DNA from: Globodera rostochiensis
Taxonomy: Eukaryota; Nematoda; Chromadorea; Rhabditida; Heteroderidae
Reading direction: 5' to 3'
Length of the DNA: 64,000 bases
Assembly: GCA_018350325.1 (NCBI GenBank)
Contig: JAEVLN010000037.1
Coordinates: forward strand, 1 to 64,000
Shown here: positions 13,274 through 24,100 of the stretch, in pieces
Layout: the number at the start of each line of letters is the position of its first letter
Position numbering within the stretch: the first letter of the stretch is position 1
The notes under the pieces: model-generated
The model's database searches: none
Told to the model about the DNA's origin: nothing
Seen by the model: only the letters and a program-made list of their open reading frames with translations
Translations under genes and position numbers: made by a program

Positions 13274-15370
13274 CTACCAACTTTCGCACTCGGCAACATA
13301 TTCGCCGTCGGCCCGCGACTCGCAGATCAGTGCCGGTATTGAATAGCGCAAAAATTGCATTGATTCAATGCTGACATTGTTCACCACAATCCAAGGCACA
13401 AATTGATGCTGTTTAAGGGAGGAGCATATAAATAAATATTTAGGCAGATCTGCTCTAATTTTAGGGTTGATGGGTCCGAAGACATTTCTCCATTTTTTTA
13501 AAAATTATTTCAATAGTTTTGCTGATTTTTCTAATAATCTGTTCAAAAACAGCCGACTTTGTTTGGCCAAATCATCTGCGTTTTCTGTGCTGCTAAACTC
13601 TGCAAAGTGTCACCCTCCGATTTGTCAAAGCATTGCCTGTCAAAAAATATTTATATGTCAAAAATTACTAAACTTTTATTCTTTTACATAATTCGATCGT
13701 GTACGTAGTTTCCAGGATTGATCAGGTTGAAGCACATTTTTGATGCTTCTTCAAAGGTCACATTATCGTAAAGCAACGCCTCCAAGCAGTACACGAATGG
13801 GACTGGGTCTTGCATATAGTTGATGGCACACGACTAGCATTAATAGAATAAAATTAATAACCTCATGCTCGATTTTAGGTCTGGTTTAATTGATCTGATC
13901 GTTTTCGGAAAGTTGAGACATTGTATTTGTCAAATTCAATTCTCGCAACCATTTAAAATTCATAAAATGCAAGTTAAAAATCGGCAAAAAATTTTAAAAA
14001 ATTATTAATAAGTTTTATTTAAAATTGTGTTTTAAATATTTCAACATATTTAAATTATTTTGGTTTGGTTTTGAACCGGGATAACTTAACCCAGGGTAAA
14101 GACACGAGCAAGCCGGTTAAGCCGGGCGTTAACAGATTCGAATTCTTAGAACAGGAACAGACAGAATTGACTGCCCTGTTATTTTTGTAACATACCAGAG
14201 TAATAATTGAACGTGATTGCCTATCATTTGAATTTTTTAACAATTCGGCAACCCATAAAATATTTTTCTACCAATGAATTAATTTTCCAATCTACGAAAT
14301 CCGTTAACTATAAGTAGGAATCGGATCGATATGTTCCAAAAATGGCCAACATGCACCAATATATGCCAAAAATGCCGAAAAATGAACTAAATATGCCGAA
14401 ATATGCACCGAAAAATGGAACTTTTAGGGCTCTAATTTGCTTAATACTTAATTTTTTTTCTTTTTTTAACGTCTAATAAGAAGATTTAAAGCTTTTTTGC
14501 GTATTATTTTTAATATTTTTAGGAAAGTTGGAACTTGACCAAAAAGCTAAGACCAACGCGAAAAGGCTATTTTTGGGCCGTATTCCTCAAAACATATAAG
14601 CATACAAAAAATGCATTCCCTAACTATAAGAATTAAGAAAATTTTTTGTTTTGCAAGAGGTTTAAGGCAAACACTTTGTCAGTGTTTCAAATGCATTTAA
14701 TTATTTGAAAATGGCTTTGAGTGTGCTAAATGGCATTAAGGTGCTAACAGAACAGAGCCAAAATTCTTGGACAGAAAATCACTGGTAAAAGAGTACCTGA
14801 AATTTGTTAATTCGGCACTCATCGGCTCCATGTTGACACGAAAATTGGGTTCCATTCTGAAGCGGTAAAGTTCAAACTGCCCTCCGGCAAATTGACCATT
14901 TTCTCACATTTTTTGCGTTGCCATATGGAATCAACTCAAATTTAACATGCGATCTGAAGCGATTGTACACATCGAACATTGTGTCCTTGATGAAACGTTG
15001 CGAATACGGACCTATTATGAATAAAAACTTGCATGTCTTATTTAAAATAGTTAAAATATAGTTATTAGTTTATGCCAAAAAACCCACATAAGCTTTCATA
15101 AAGCAATGTTATGTGCAAAGGCTTGTAACGGACAGTGTTGTCATGTTTGCTGCACATATCGGTTGTTCCACACTTTGTACGGATAAACTTGGCACATAAA
15201 AGTGCCGGCGGCAATGCAGCACAATCAACGGCACTCATTGAAATGGCATCATCATTGGGTATGACCGGAGACGGATCTTTGGCATACGACTGCTGCAGAA
15301 TAGGGGTTGCACTCGCAAAACTGCCAAGCAAGATGACCAAAATTTGTGTACGAAAACTCCATTTTGACAT
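13274..15370 (-). CDS. GILT-like (gamma-interferon-inducible lysosomal thiol reductase family) protein, 6 exons
   Basis: I assembled exons 15370-15088, 15011-14908, 14856-14797, 13833-13688, 13636-13558 and 13408-13274. All junctions have GT-AG ends and matching phases and give about 268 residues. The start is the ATG that opens a clean signal peptide (MSKWSFRTQILVILLGSF). The protein then has the GILT layout: ITLLYESLCPYS active-site region, PYGNA, the family signature CQHG-x2-EC-x2-N, later Cys residues, and FVPWIVVNN near the C-terminus. GILT enzymes reduce disulfides in acidic lysosomal or secreted compartments. Here the active site reads C-P-Y-S, so the second Cys of the CxxC is missing; this is seen directly, and lower or altered redox activity is inference. 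The exon 5 donor (GTCGGC) is weak. Intron 3 carries a dispersed repeat. Confidence 0.8.
14325..14600. repeat. Dispersed repeat (copy 1) in intron 3 of the GILT-like gene
   Basis: The block holds ATGCC/ATATGC-rich text followed by GACCAACGCGAAAAGGCTAT and a GGCCGTATTCCTCAAA segment. The same order of motifs recurs at 39040-39310, where the wording is GTATTCTTCAAAGCATATGAG. Ends and target duplications are not resolved. Confidence 0.5.
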
Positions 15371-15400
15371 ATTCAACCTGTTAAAAATAGTTACTAATTT

Positions 15401-15882
15401 GATCAAGTCTGTCTGTTTGTTGCCAACCCCGAATTTTCCTGTTTGAGACTGCGTCGATCACCCAAAATTGAGTAGGAAATAAAAAAAGGATTAGATACGA
15501 ATAATTTTTACCACTCAATTTTGAATTATAAAATTAATGTGAGAACAACTTGATTAATTTTACAAATTAACAAATAATCAATGATCACAATCAAAGGAAT
15601 GTTAAGAAATGATAAGAAATGTAGCCAAATTTTATGAGTTGGCTGTATGGGAGACTATGGGTTATGTTCTGTCAAAAAGTAATTCAAATCTAAAAAAAAG
15701 TAATTTGGTATACCTAATTGAAATTAAAATTATATTACTAAAATACAGAACAAAAAAGATATGCCGGAGTTAGAATTTATTACCAGTGTAAGGATTTGAG
15801 TTTTCCGCTGGTTGGAAGCGAACGATTAAAACGCCTATGGCGGGGGCAAAAGATCATGCATAAAGAAGAAGGCTAATGGGAC
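15401..15882. other. Intergenic spacer, promoter side of the GILT-like gene
   Basis: This lies between the start of the minus-strand GILT-like gene and the tRNA-like gene. No further gene, repeat or clear promoter motif is recognised. Confidence 0.4.
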
Positions 15883-15955
15883 GCCCCGGTAGCTCAGTTG
15901 GAAGAGCTGCCCACGGATTGGGTGGAGGACGTGGGTTCGAGTCCCACCCGGGGCT
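15883..15955 (+). tRNA. tRNA-like gene, isotype uncertain
   Basis: The acceptor arms GCCCCGG and CCGGGGC pair perfectly. The D-arm/A-box TAGCTCAGTTGG and T-arm/B-box GGTTCGAGTCC fit pol III consensus exactly, and the T-stem GTGGG/CCCAC is perfect. A short T-run follows. The anticodon arm is poor: the best 7-base loop is ACGGATT, with C instead of T at position 33 and two G-U pairs closing the stem. This would read anticodon GGA (Ser) without the long variable arm expected of tRNA-Ser. It is therefore either a decayed tRNA, a tRNA-derived element head, or an unusual tRNA. Confidence 0.6.
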
Positions 15956-15959
15956 AACA

Positions 15960-18028
15960 TTTTGCCTATTCTTTACTCCAGTATTATCATCCAAAATATC
16001 AACAAAAAAAGACTAGTGGACCAAATATTTGAATGTTTAAATTTTGAGAATTATTTGTTGTTCTTTGTCTACATTATTAAATCGAATTTGGCAATAGTTA
16101 TGGAGTGCACTTTGATATTTTTTATCAATTTAATATACAATGTATGATTTAAATCATTAGATTTTGAATTTTTAATTAATTTTATTTTGATATGGGTACA
16201 AATGTTTCTCATTTCTTTTATAATTATATTATAAGCAAAAAATAATTTATTGATTCTAATTTCTCCATATATTTTATATAATTAATTAATCCCAATGGCT
16301 GAAATATTATTTTTTAATTTTTTATAATTAAATTTAAGTTTTATAAATACTTAAATATACTTAAATAGAATATTTTTTATTCATTTTTCTTTGTCATTAT
16401 TGACCTTTTAGTAATAACTTTGATTTTGCAATGTTTTAATTAGATTATTTGCTTTTATATATTTTAACAAAAACATTTCATGCGCATTGAGCCTCAACGG
16501 ATTACACGATTGATTTCGAGGCCGTTATCTGCATTTTGAATGATTTTAAAGAAATTTTGGTGATTCATTTAATCAAGTTTAGTTTATCAAAAGACTGATT
16601 AAATTGTATTTCTTTCACGTTGACCTGAAGTGTGTTTGTCCCAAGGGGCGGGCTTTTGCTAATTTAGTATTGATAACTAGGGCTCGGAAAAATATGGATA
16701 TAAAATCCTGAAATATGGCCATAAAATATGGACATAAATCTTCAAAATATGGACAAAAATATGGACAAAACACCAAAATATGGACATAAAAATTGAAAAA
16801 ATGGACATAAATCTTCAAAATATGGACAAAACACCAAAATATGGACATAAAAATTGAAAATATGGACATAAATTTTTCCAAATTCAATATAAAATTTCCC
16901 CAAAATTCTTCAAATTCATTCATCACTGGTTAAAATTGCTGATGAGATACATTTCCAAATTTTCAAGTGTTTTGGCGACTTTTTTGAACTTTTGTGATTA
17001 TTTTGCGCTTTTTTCAAAAAATTTCTTAAGAAAATGAAATAAAATCAAAATTTTCTTGCCAAGATCACTAATTTTTTGCAAAATGCCAAAATATGCACAT
17101 TTTTTGGCTTAAAATGCGAAATATGGATGAAAAATATGGACATAATTTTTAGATGGGGTGCGTTGATGTACAAATTACTCTCGCCGCCTGACTCTCTCTT
17201 TTTAGCACACTATTTCTCCAAAAGTTCAGAAATTAAACTAAAACAATTTTTAGATGGGGTGCCTCATGTCCAAATTACTTTCGCCGCCTGACTCTCTCTT
17301 TTTAGCACTTTGAAAAAAGTAGCCCTAAAAATTGACTTTTTTTTTGGTCAAAATGTGACAATAAAAATATTTTTTTTCAATAAATTCAACTAGCCATTTA
17401 AACAAAAATGCACTGTTAAAAACCGAAATTTTTATAAAATTTAAACATTTTCGAAAATGTTATTTGCCTTTTTTAGGTCATATTTCCGGAGTTATAAGGT
17501 GTCATTGTGCTGTTTAAGTCATAAAAATCCCAGCACTAATAATAAATTTTTGGAAGAAATGATTGCAAATTACCGAAGAATTAGATGATTGATTACCTTT
17601 TAAAGTCCCATTCTGAAAAATTTTCGCAAAAGGCTATTTTTGAGAATTAGGGCATCAATTAATTCCCACTGTAATTAAATGCAAAATTTATTAATGACAT
17701 AAGAATATAATATATGTTTACAATATTGAAATTTTAGTCAAAAACAAAAACACCATTTAATTACTAACAGATTGAATAAGACGGAATAATTTGACGATAT
17801 ATTAAAACAATGATCAAAGGTTAAATTAAATTGTGAAGGATATGAACAGATTTTGAAAATTAGGGCATCAATTCCCACTATATTTAATGCAAAGAAATAT
17901 ACGTTTACAATTTTGAAATTTTGGTCAAAAAATAAATTAAAATACGACGAGTGAATAAGAATATATTAAAAACAATGATCAATGGTTAAATGCATTATAT
18001 ATGTATATAAAAAGTGATGAATATGAAC
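15960..18028. other. Intergenic DNA with short direct and tandem repeats
   Basis: No gene is supported. Between 16686 and 16885 is an irregular tandem repeat of AAATATGGACATAAA units. From about 17147 a ~60-bp segment (TTTTTAGATGGGGTGC...CTCTCTCTTTTTAGCAC) recurs about 102 bp downstream. Text beginning GGGCATCAATT near 17650 recurs near 17863. These look like local duplications of non-coding DNA. Confidence 0.5.
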
Positions 18029-18166
18029 TAAAGTTGGTCGGGACCGGGATTTTTAGGAACCACAGGGACCGTGATTGAGAAAATTAAAAAACTGGGATTT
18101 TATAAGGAGGAAATTCAGTCCCAAAACTGGACACTTCAGTACCATTCCCGGTCCCGATCAACTTTA
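18029..18166. mobile_element. MITE, family A copy 1 (138 bp)
   Basis: The terminal inverted repeats are about 20 bp: TAAAGTTGGTCGGGACCGGG at the left and its near complement ending CCCGATCAACTTTA at the right. A second member of the same family lies at 21984-22118. It sits just beyond the stop codon of the astacin-type gene and has no coding capacity. Confidence 0.75.
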
Positions 18167-18183
18167 ATATGAACAAAGTTGGA

Positions 18184-21100
18184 TTATTGCGGATCAGGCA
18201 TAAAACCTATGTACACAGTGGACCCATTTGCATTTTTAAAAGAGTCCTCAACTTTCGCAGAGTCCTCAACCTCCGCGCTTTTGAACTTTGGCACCCTAAC
18301 GTATTTCACACATTGAATGTCGTCAATGTGAATTGGATCCTGAGTCTTGTTCGCCCAATAGCCCCAATAGCTCGTTGGGTTGTCTTCACGTTTCTGTTAA
18401 ATTTTAATCAACACAAAATTGTACCAATAAAAAATGACTTACGAAGCATTGCATCGTGACCTCTGTTTTGTTGGTCGGGTGGCCGTTAATCTACAAATTT
18501 ATTTTAAATTATTTAAAATATTTTGCAAAATTTCAAACAATTTACCCATGCATAATAGTCAGGTTTGAAAGAAGCGCATTTTAAAGAGATAGCTCTCCGA
18601 GGACATGGTAAATCTTTGCTCGTTTCCTTGGGGCTGTCGAGGCATGAAACTCCTCCACCGGGATTCCTGTCTTTACTAAATAGCTCGCGTGGATCTGGAC
18701 ATTCTTCAGACGACGTAAGTTTGGCACCATCTGAAAATGTTGTTGTTTTGATTGACTGCGCCTAATTGGTAGGGAGGCCAGAATGCCCTATTTTTATGGC
18801 AAAATGCCATAATTTTGGAGATTTGCCATATTTTAGAACCATGGGCAAATTCTCATTTTTTTGAGCAAAAAATGAGGATCTGCCAACAAAGGGCTCCTAG
18901 ATTCGTACAATTTGAAGTTAAAACCCGAGCCCTCCCTCATTCATAAAAAAGCTTTAAAAAGTTGCAAATTTTTAAATTTTATTTGCAACTCTCTGTCATT
19001 GGAGTGTAAAAATTTAAAATTTTTTGCCGGCGCCTATCGGCACCGCCGACCCACCAAAACTTCCTCTCAAAAAATTTTTTTATTTGAAAAATCCGTATAA
19101 AAAATTGCCATAAAAATGCCATATTTTTGGAGCCGGCACTGTTGGCATAAACTCTCTAACAAAAATAAAACAAAAATACAATTTTTGTTAAATTTGAAGC
19201 CACAAAACCTTTCGGATAACCAAATTACGAGTTATGATTAAGAATTGCGGGGGGTCGGGGGTTTTTCGTGGGCAAGCTTGTCGGGGTTACCTAAATCGGT
19301 CGGGGTCGGGAAAACCCCCAAAAAATGGGTGTAAACTTTCGGGGTCGGGTATCGGTGTGACAACCCAACCAAAAATATCCCAAGAACCGACAACCCTCCC
19401 CTCCCCCCCCCCCAATTTCTCGCCTGTCTCGTAGGTCAGCTCGAACTTGATAGCGCCACTCGTATATGCCAGATTCGTAGAAATGATTATGTCTGTGCCG
19501 GGCCCTTCTGCCTCAATCCAATTTTGGGACGGGGACACTTGGGCAATTGCCTCCGGGCAACAAAGTCTTGCACCTGAAAATGTGAAATATTTTTAATTCC
19601 TCCTCCAAATGTCCAGCAGCTTTACAACCTCGAGCCCGTTTGTCCTTTCGGAAATTGATTTCGATATATGACCTATGGCATGGCATATGTCCACATTGTG
19701 AGTCGATTTCCAATCGTTTGAGTTGAATTCGCAACTTTTTTCCATCTTTAGGCTGAAGATTGGTTTAATATTAAAGACTATTCAACCGAATTTGTGACAA
19801 CATTTTTTTTTCATTATTAAATTAAAGCCCAATTACAATAAAAGTTTAAAATTTACCGTAATTCTCCACCTGCATACGCATTTATCACTCCAACAATAAA
19901 GTACTTCGTCTAGCTTCCGGGTCTGCCAATCTGCTTCCAATTCTCTGTTTGTGACCATCTTGTATTTGCAGTCAATGTCTATTTATGATTTAGACTTTTT
20001 AAAAATTACTTTTAATTAAATTTTCTTACCATTTGCGAGTTCTTCACAGTGAGCTCCGCCATATTCCCAGGGACAAAAGCATTCCATGCAATGCCTGGGG
20101 TTGGGATAGCCGCCATTTTTGCACGAATATTCAGGACCGCACTTGTCTAAATATGCAATACAATAAATATAATTACAATTTTTTAATGGTTTTATTTGTA
20201 TTTATAATAAAATATAAATTACCTTGGCAATATATGTAGTTGATTATTGCATAATCTTTGAATGACGGCCTTTCCGTTTGGCCCATCGATTGTTGGTAGA
20301 AGCGGTTGAGTGAAATTTTGTCGTACGAACTGGAATAAAATAGACTCTCAAAATGGTTGTGTTTATTGTTAAAAGCACTTACTTAAAATCACTTATAATA
20401 GGAGGATAGTGCATTATCGAGCCATAGTCATAGGGGAATTCATAACTCTGGGTGAAGTGTAATAACCATTCTTTGCTTAACGGGTTCAATTTGATGTATT
20501 TGTGCGAGTCGAATCGTTCCTCTTCATGTACCAGGCCGAGTGCATGCAAAAGCTCGTGAACACCAGTATACATCTAATTAGTGTATTAAAATGGACCGCC
20601 GATGGATAAATTTGATGAATAACTGAAGATTTCACCCCCCCCCCCCCCTTTCCCCATACGTTCCACCCACACGATAACAAAAAAATGGGGTTTGCATAAG
20701 AGTGGAGGATGTCCCGCGGTCTTTTTTTGTGCACATTTTAATTTAAAAATATTTGAAAATCATTAAAAATATTCCGTTAATGGAGGATAGAATGTGAAGG
20801 CAGAAGGAAGGTAACAAAAAAATCATTGCACCCAAGCGGGTTCAACCCAAAACACAACATCGAAAAGACAAACCACTGGGGGACTTATGTAAAAAAAGAC
20901 TGAAATCGTTCAAAGTTCGCAAGACCACTGTCCGTCCTCAACAAACATTTAAAAACCGGGACCAACCCTTCGAAGTTATTTTCAAAAAACAGCCCATTTT
21001 CTCGAAATTCGAAAGAAAAAACATCAAAAATCGAAACCCATCCCTTGCTTGAACATTTTGGAACCAATAAAAGGAATGTGTCAAATGGGTATGAGACGAG

Positions 21101-24100
21101 TATGACTGGACGACACCCAACTCGCTACCCCTTGTGTTAAATAGAGAAATGCACTAAGTTTGGTCGGTTCCAAGAAGAGTTATGGCACTTCGAAGGTCTC
21201 AAACGACGGGTGCACTTCATTTCCCCCCCCCCCGCCAGTTCCCCCCCCCCCCCCCGCCGTTTCCCCCCCCCCCCGACGCCGGTCATTACATTAGAGGTAG
21301 GGTTCAGCCCCGACCCCCGACCCCGAGCCCCAAAATGGGGTCGTCCCTGACCCCGACCCCCGGCATGGCCAACCCCGGCCTCCCCGACCCCGACTATTCC
21401 GCCCCCGAGGGGTCGGGGCAGAACCCTAATTAGGGGGACAAATAAACAACACAAACTTCCTCGCAATTTATTGACAGTGCTTGCCAGCCACCGATTTGAC
21501 CAACATGCGATTCGCCGCATCTGTCTCGTTTGCCGTTGTCAATAATTTCAATGCCAATTGGGCCGTTGGTCTCGACAAAGGTGAAATCGATGCAAGTGTG
21601 CTCCCTTAATTTGGTGATTATTAATAATTTGTTTAAATTACAAATCTTTGTAAAACCATACGAGATCTGTGCGGCCCCTAAGCTTATTGTGGCTGTTGCG
21701 TGAATAATTAGTTCGCCCACTGAAAATGTTTTTTGTTTATTTGGGGTATAGTTTCCTTTTTTTACATGATACTGTGTCGTATCTGATCGGAATTGGAGAC
21801 TTCCATTGTTTGGAATACGCATGCTGTCTCTTTTGCCGTCGCGGCACTTTTTCCAACGATGAATTCCGGCATTTTGAACACACTCAGATAAAAAAAATAT
21901 TAATTCAATATAAATGGAATTGATCGCCCTAAACGGCCCATAAGTCCGTTACGGGAGTTGTTGTTCAAACCTTTATGTTTTAATTAGAGTTTGGTCGTGA
22001 TCGGGATTTTTGGGGAAAACCAGGTCCGGAATTGATAAAAAAAAACCCGATATTTTTAGGGGAAATTTAGTCCCAAAATGGGAGACTTCAGTATCAGTCC
22101 CGTCCCGACCAACTCTAATTTGAATGCATTATGATGAAATCACTTTCCACGTAGTAGTCGTATTGTCCCTGTGCTTGATCTTTTGTATACAATACATCGC
22201 CCGCTTCCAAAGGGTCTTTAGTCTTTGTGTCATTAGATGGCATTTTGGTCGATGGCAAAGACGTGTTGTCCCAGGGAGGCCGCATAAATGGCTTCAGATC
22301 CTCCTTAAAATAATTTTATTAAATTAATTTAATAAATTGTAAAGCCACCTGAGTTGGAGTCCGTCCTGGACTAATGCAAATTTCGGTTGGATTGTATGGA
22401 GCACACCATTCCTTCATCTCCTCAACTTTCTTCAATATTTCTCGAATCGGTTTACAATTGTCTCCCAAAATGTCGCATCTTGATGGATGTATCTAAAAGT
22501 TCAAATACAAAACATTTCTTTTTTTGTGCCCTTCTAACAATGTCCGGGTTGTCCTGGTAAGGTTGCAAATTTGTTTTGCGAGTGATCAACTTGGTAAATG
22601 TCTGATTTGAAATTTTGAAGAAAATCCTCAAAGCCTCGTTCGAGGGCGGGATAAAATGAATCATTTTTGTCCAATTCCCATTAGTTTGCTTATTAACAAT
22701 GGAATCCAGAACAGTTTCTTTGGCAGATGCCTAAACATAGCAATTAATCTTTCAAAATCTTTAAATTACTAGCGGTTTAGGTGCGCCTAACGGCGCACCA
22801 ACCGCTAGAAGTACGGATATGTTATGCACAGATTTGATTGAAATACTTCAACGCTTTTTATCCTTGGAATTTTCTTCTTTTGACATTTTCCCTTTTTGGC
22901 ACTTTTTCCTCTTGGCGTTTTATCCTTTTGACATTTTCCAACTTTTAGCTTTACCCACTTATGGCACATTCCCCGCTTTTGCTTTTTCCCCCTTGGCATT
23001 TCACTTTTTGGCACTTTTCGTTTTGGCATTTTCATCTTATGGCAGATTTTCCTTTTTGGCACTTTTCCTGCTTGGCACTTTTCCCTCCTGACATTTCTCC
23101 CTTTTACCTTTTTCCACTTTGGGCACTTTTCCCTTATTCAAATTTTGCTTTTTGGCACTTTTGACGCATTCTTTTTGGCATTTTCTCTCTTTTCTCTTTT
23201 GGAACTTTCTCGCCTGGCACTTTTCCCCGCTTTTGGCTTTTCCCCCGTGGCATTTCACCTTTTTGAACTTTTCCTTTTGGCACCGTTCCCTTTTTGGATT
23301 TTGCCTTTTGGCACTTTTCCCTCTTGACATTTTCTCCCTTTTTACCTTTTTCCCCTTTAGGCACTTTTCCCTTTTGGCATTTTTCCTTTTGGCATTTTTC
23401 CCTCTCGGCACTGTTTCCCCGCTTTTGGCTTTTCCCCCGTGGCATTTCACCTTTTTGCACTTTTTCCTTTGGCACTTTTCCCTCTTGGCATTTTGCCTTT
23501 TGGCACTTTTCCCTCTTGACATTTTCTCCCTTTTTACCTTTTTCCCCTTTAGGCACTTTTCCCTTTTGGCATTTTTCCTTTTGGCATTTTTCCCTCTTGA
23601 CATTTTCTCCCTATTTACCTTTTTCCCCTTTAGGCACTTTTCCCTTTTGGCATTTTTCTTTTTGGCACCGTTCCCTCTTGGCATTTTGCCTTTTGGCACT
23701 TTTCCCTCTCGGCACCGTTTTTCCGCTTTTGGCTTTTCCCCCGTAGCATTTTTTTTTGCACTTTTTCCTTTGGCACCGTTCTTTTTTGGCATTTTGCCTT
23801 TTGGCACTTTTCCCTTTTGGCATTTTTCCTTTTGGCATTTTTCCCTCTTGACATTTTCTCCCTATTTACCTTTTTCCCCTTTAGGCACTTTTCCCTTTTG
23901 GCATTTTTCTTTTTGGCACCGTTCCCTCTTGGCATTTTCCCCGCTTTTAGCTTTTTTCCCGTGGCATTTCACCTTTTGCACTTTTCCTTTTAGCACCGTT
24001 CCCTCTTGGCATTTTGCCTTTTGGCACTTTTCCCTCTCGGCACCGTTTTTACGCTTTTGGCTTTTCCCCCGTAGCATTTTTTTTTTTGCACTTTTTCCTT

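Noticed and set aside
14857..14907. In-frame TGA in the GILT-like coding sequence
   Set aside because: It falls in a 51-bp stretch with GT-AG ends whose removal restores the PYGNAKN...CQHG reading, so it is an intron.
21137..21520. Gly/Arg-rich and Pro-rich frames near 21.2-21.5 kb
   Set aside because: They are translations of poly-C runs and a GACCCC-rich MITE in an intron.
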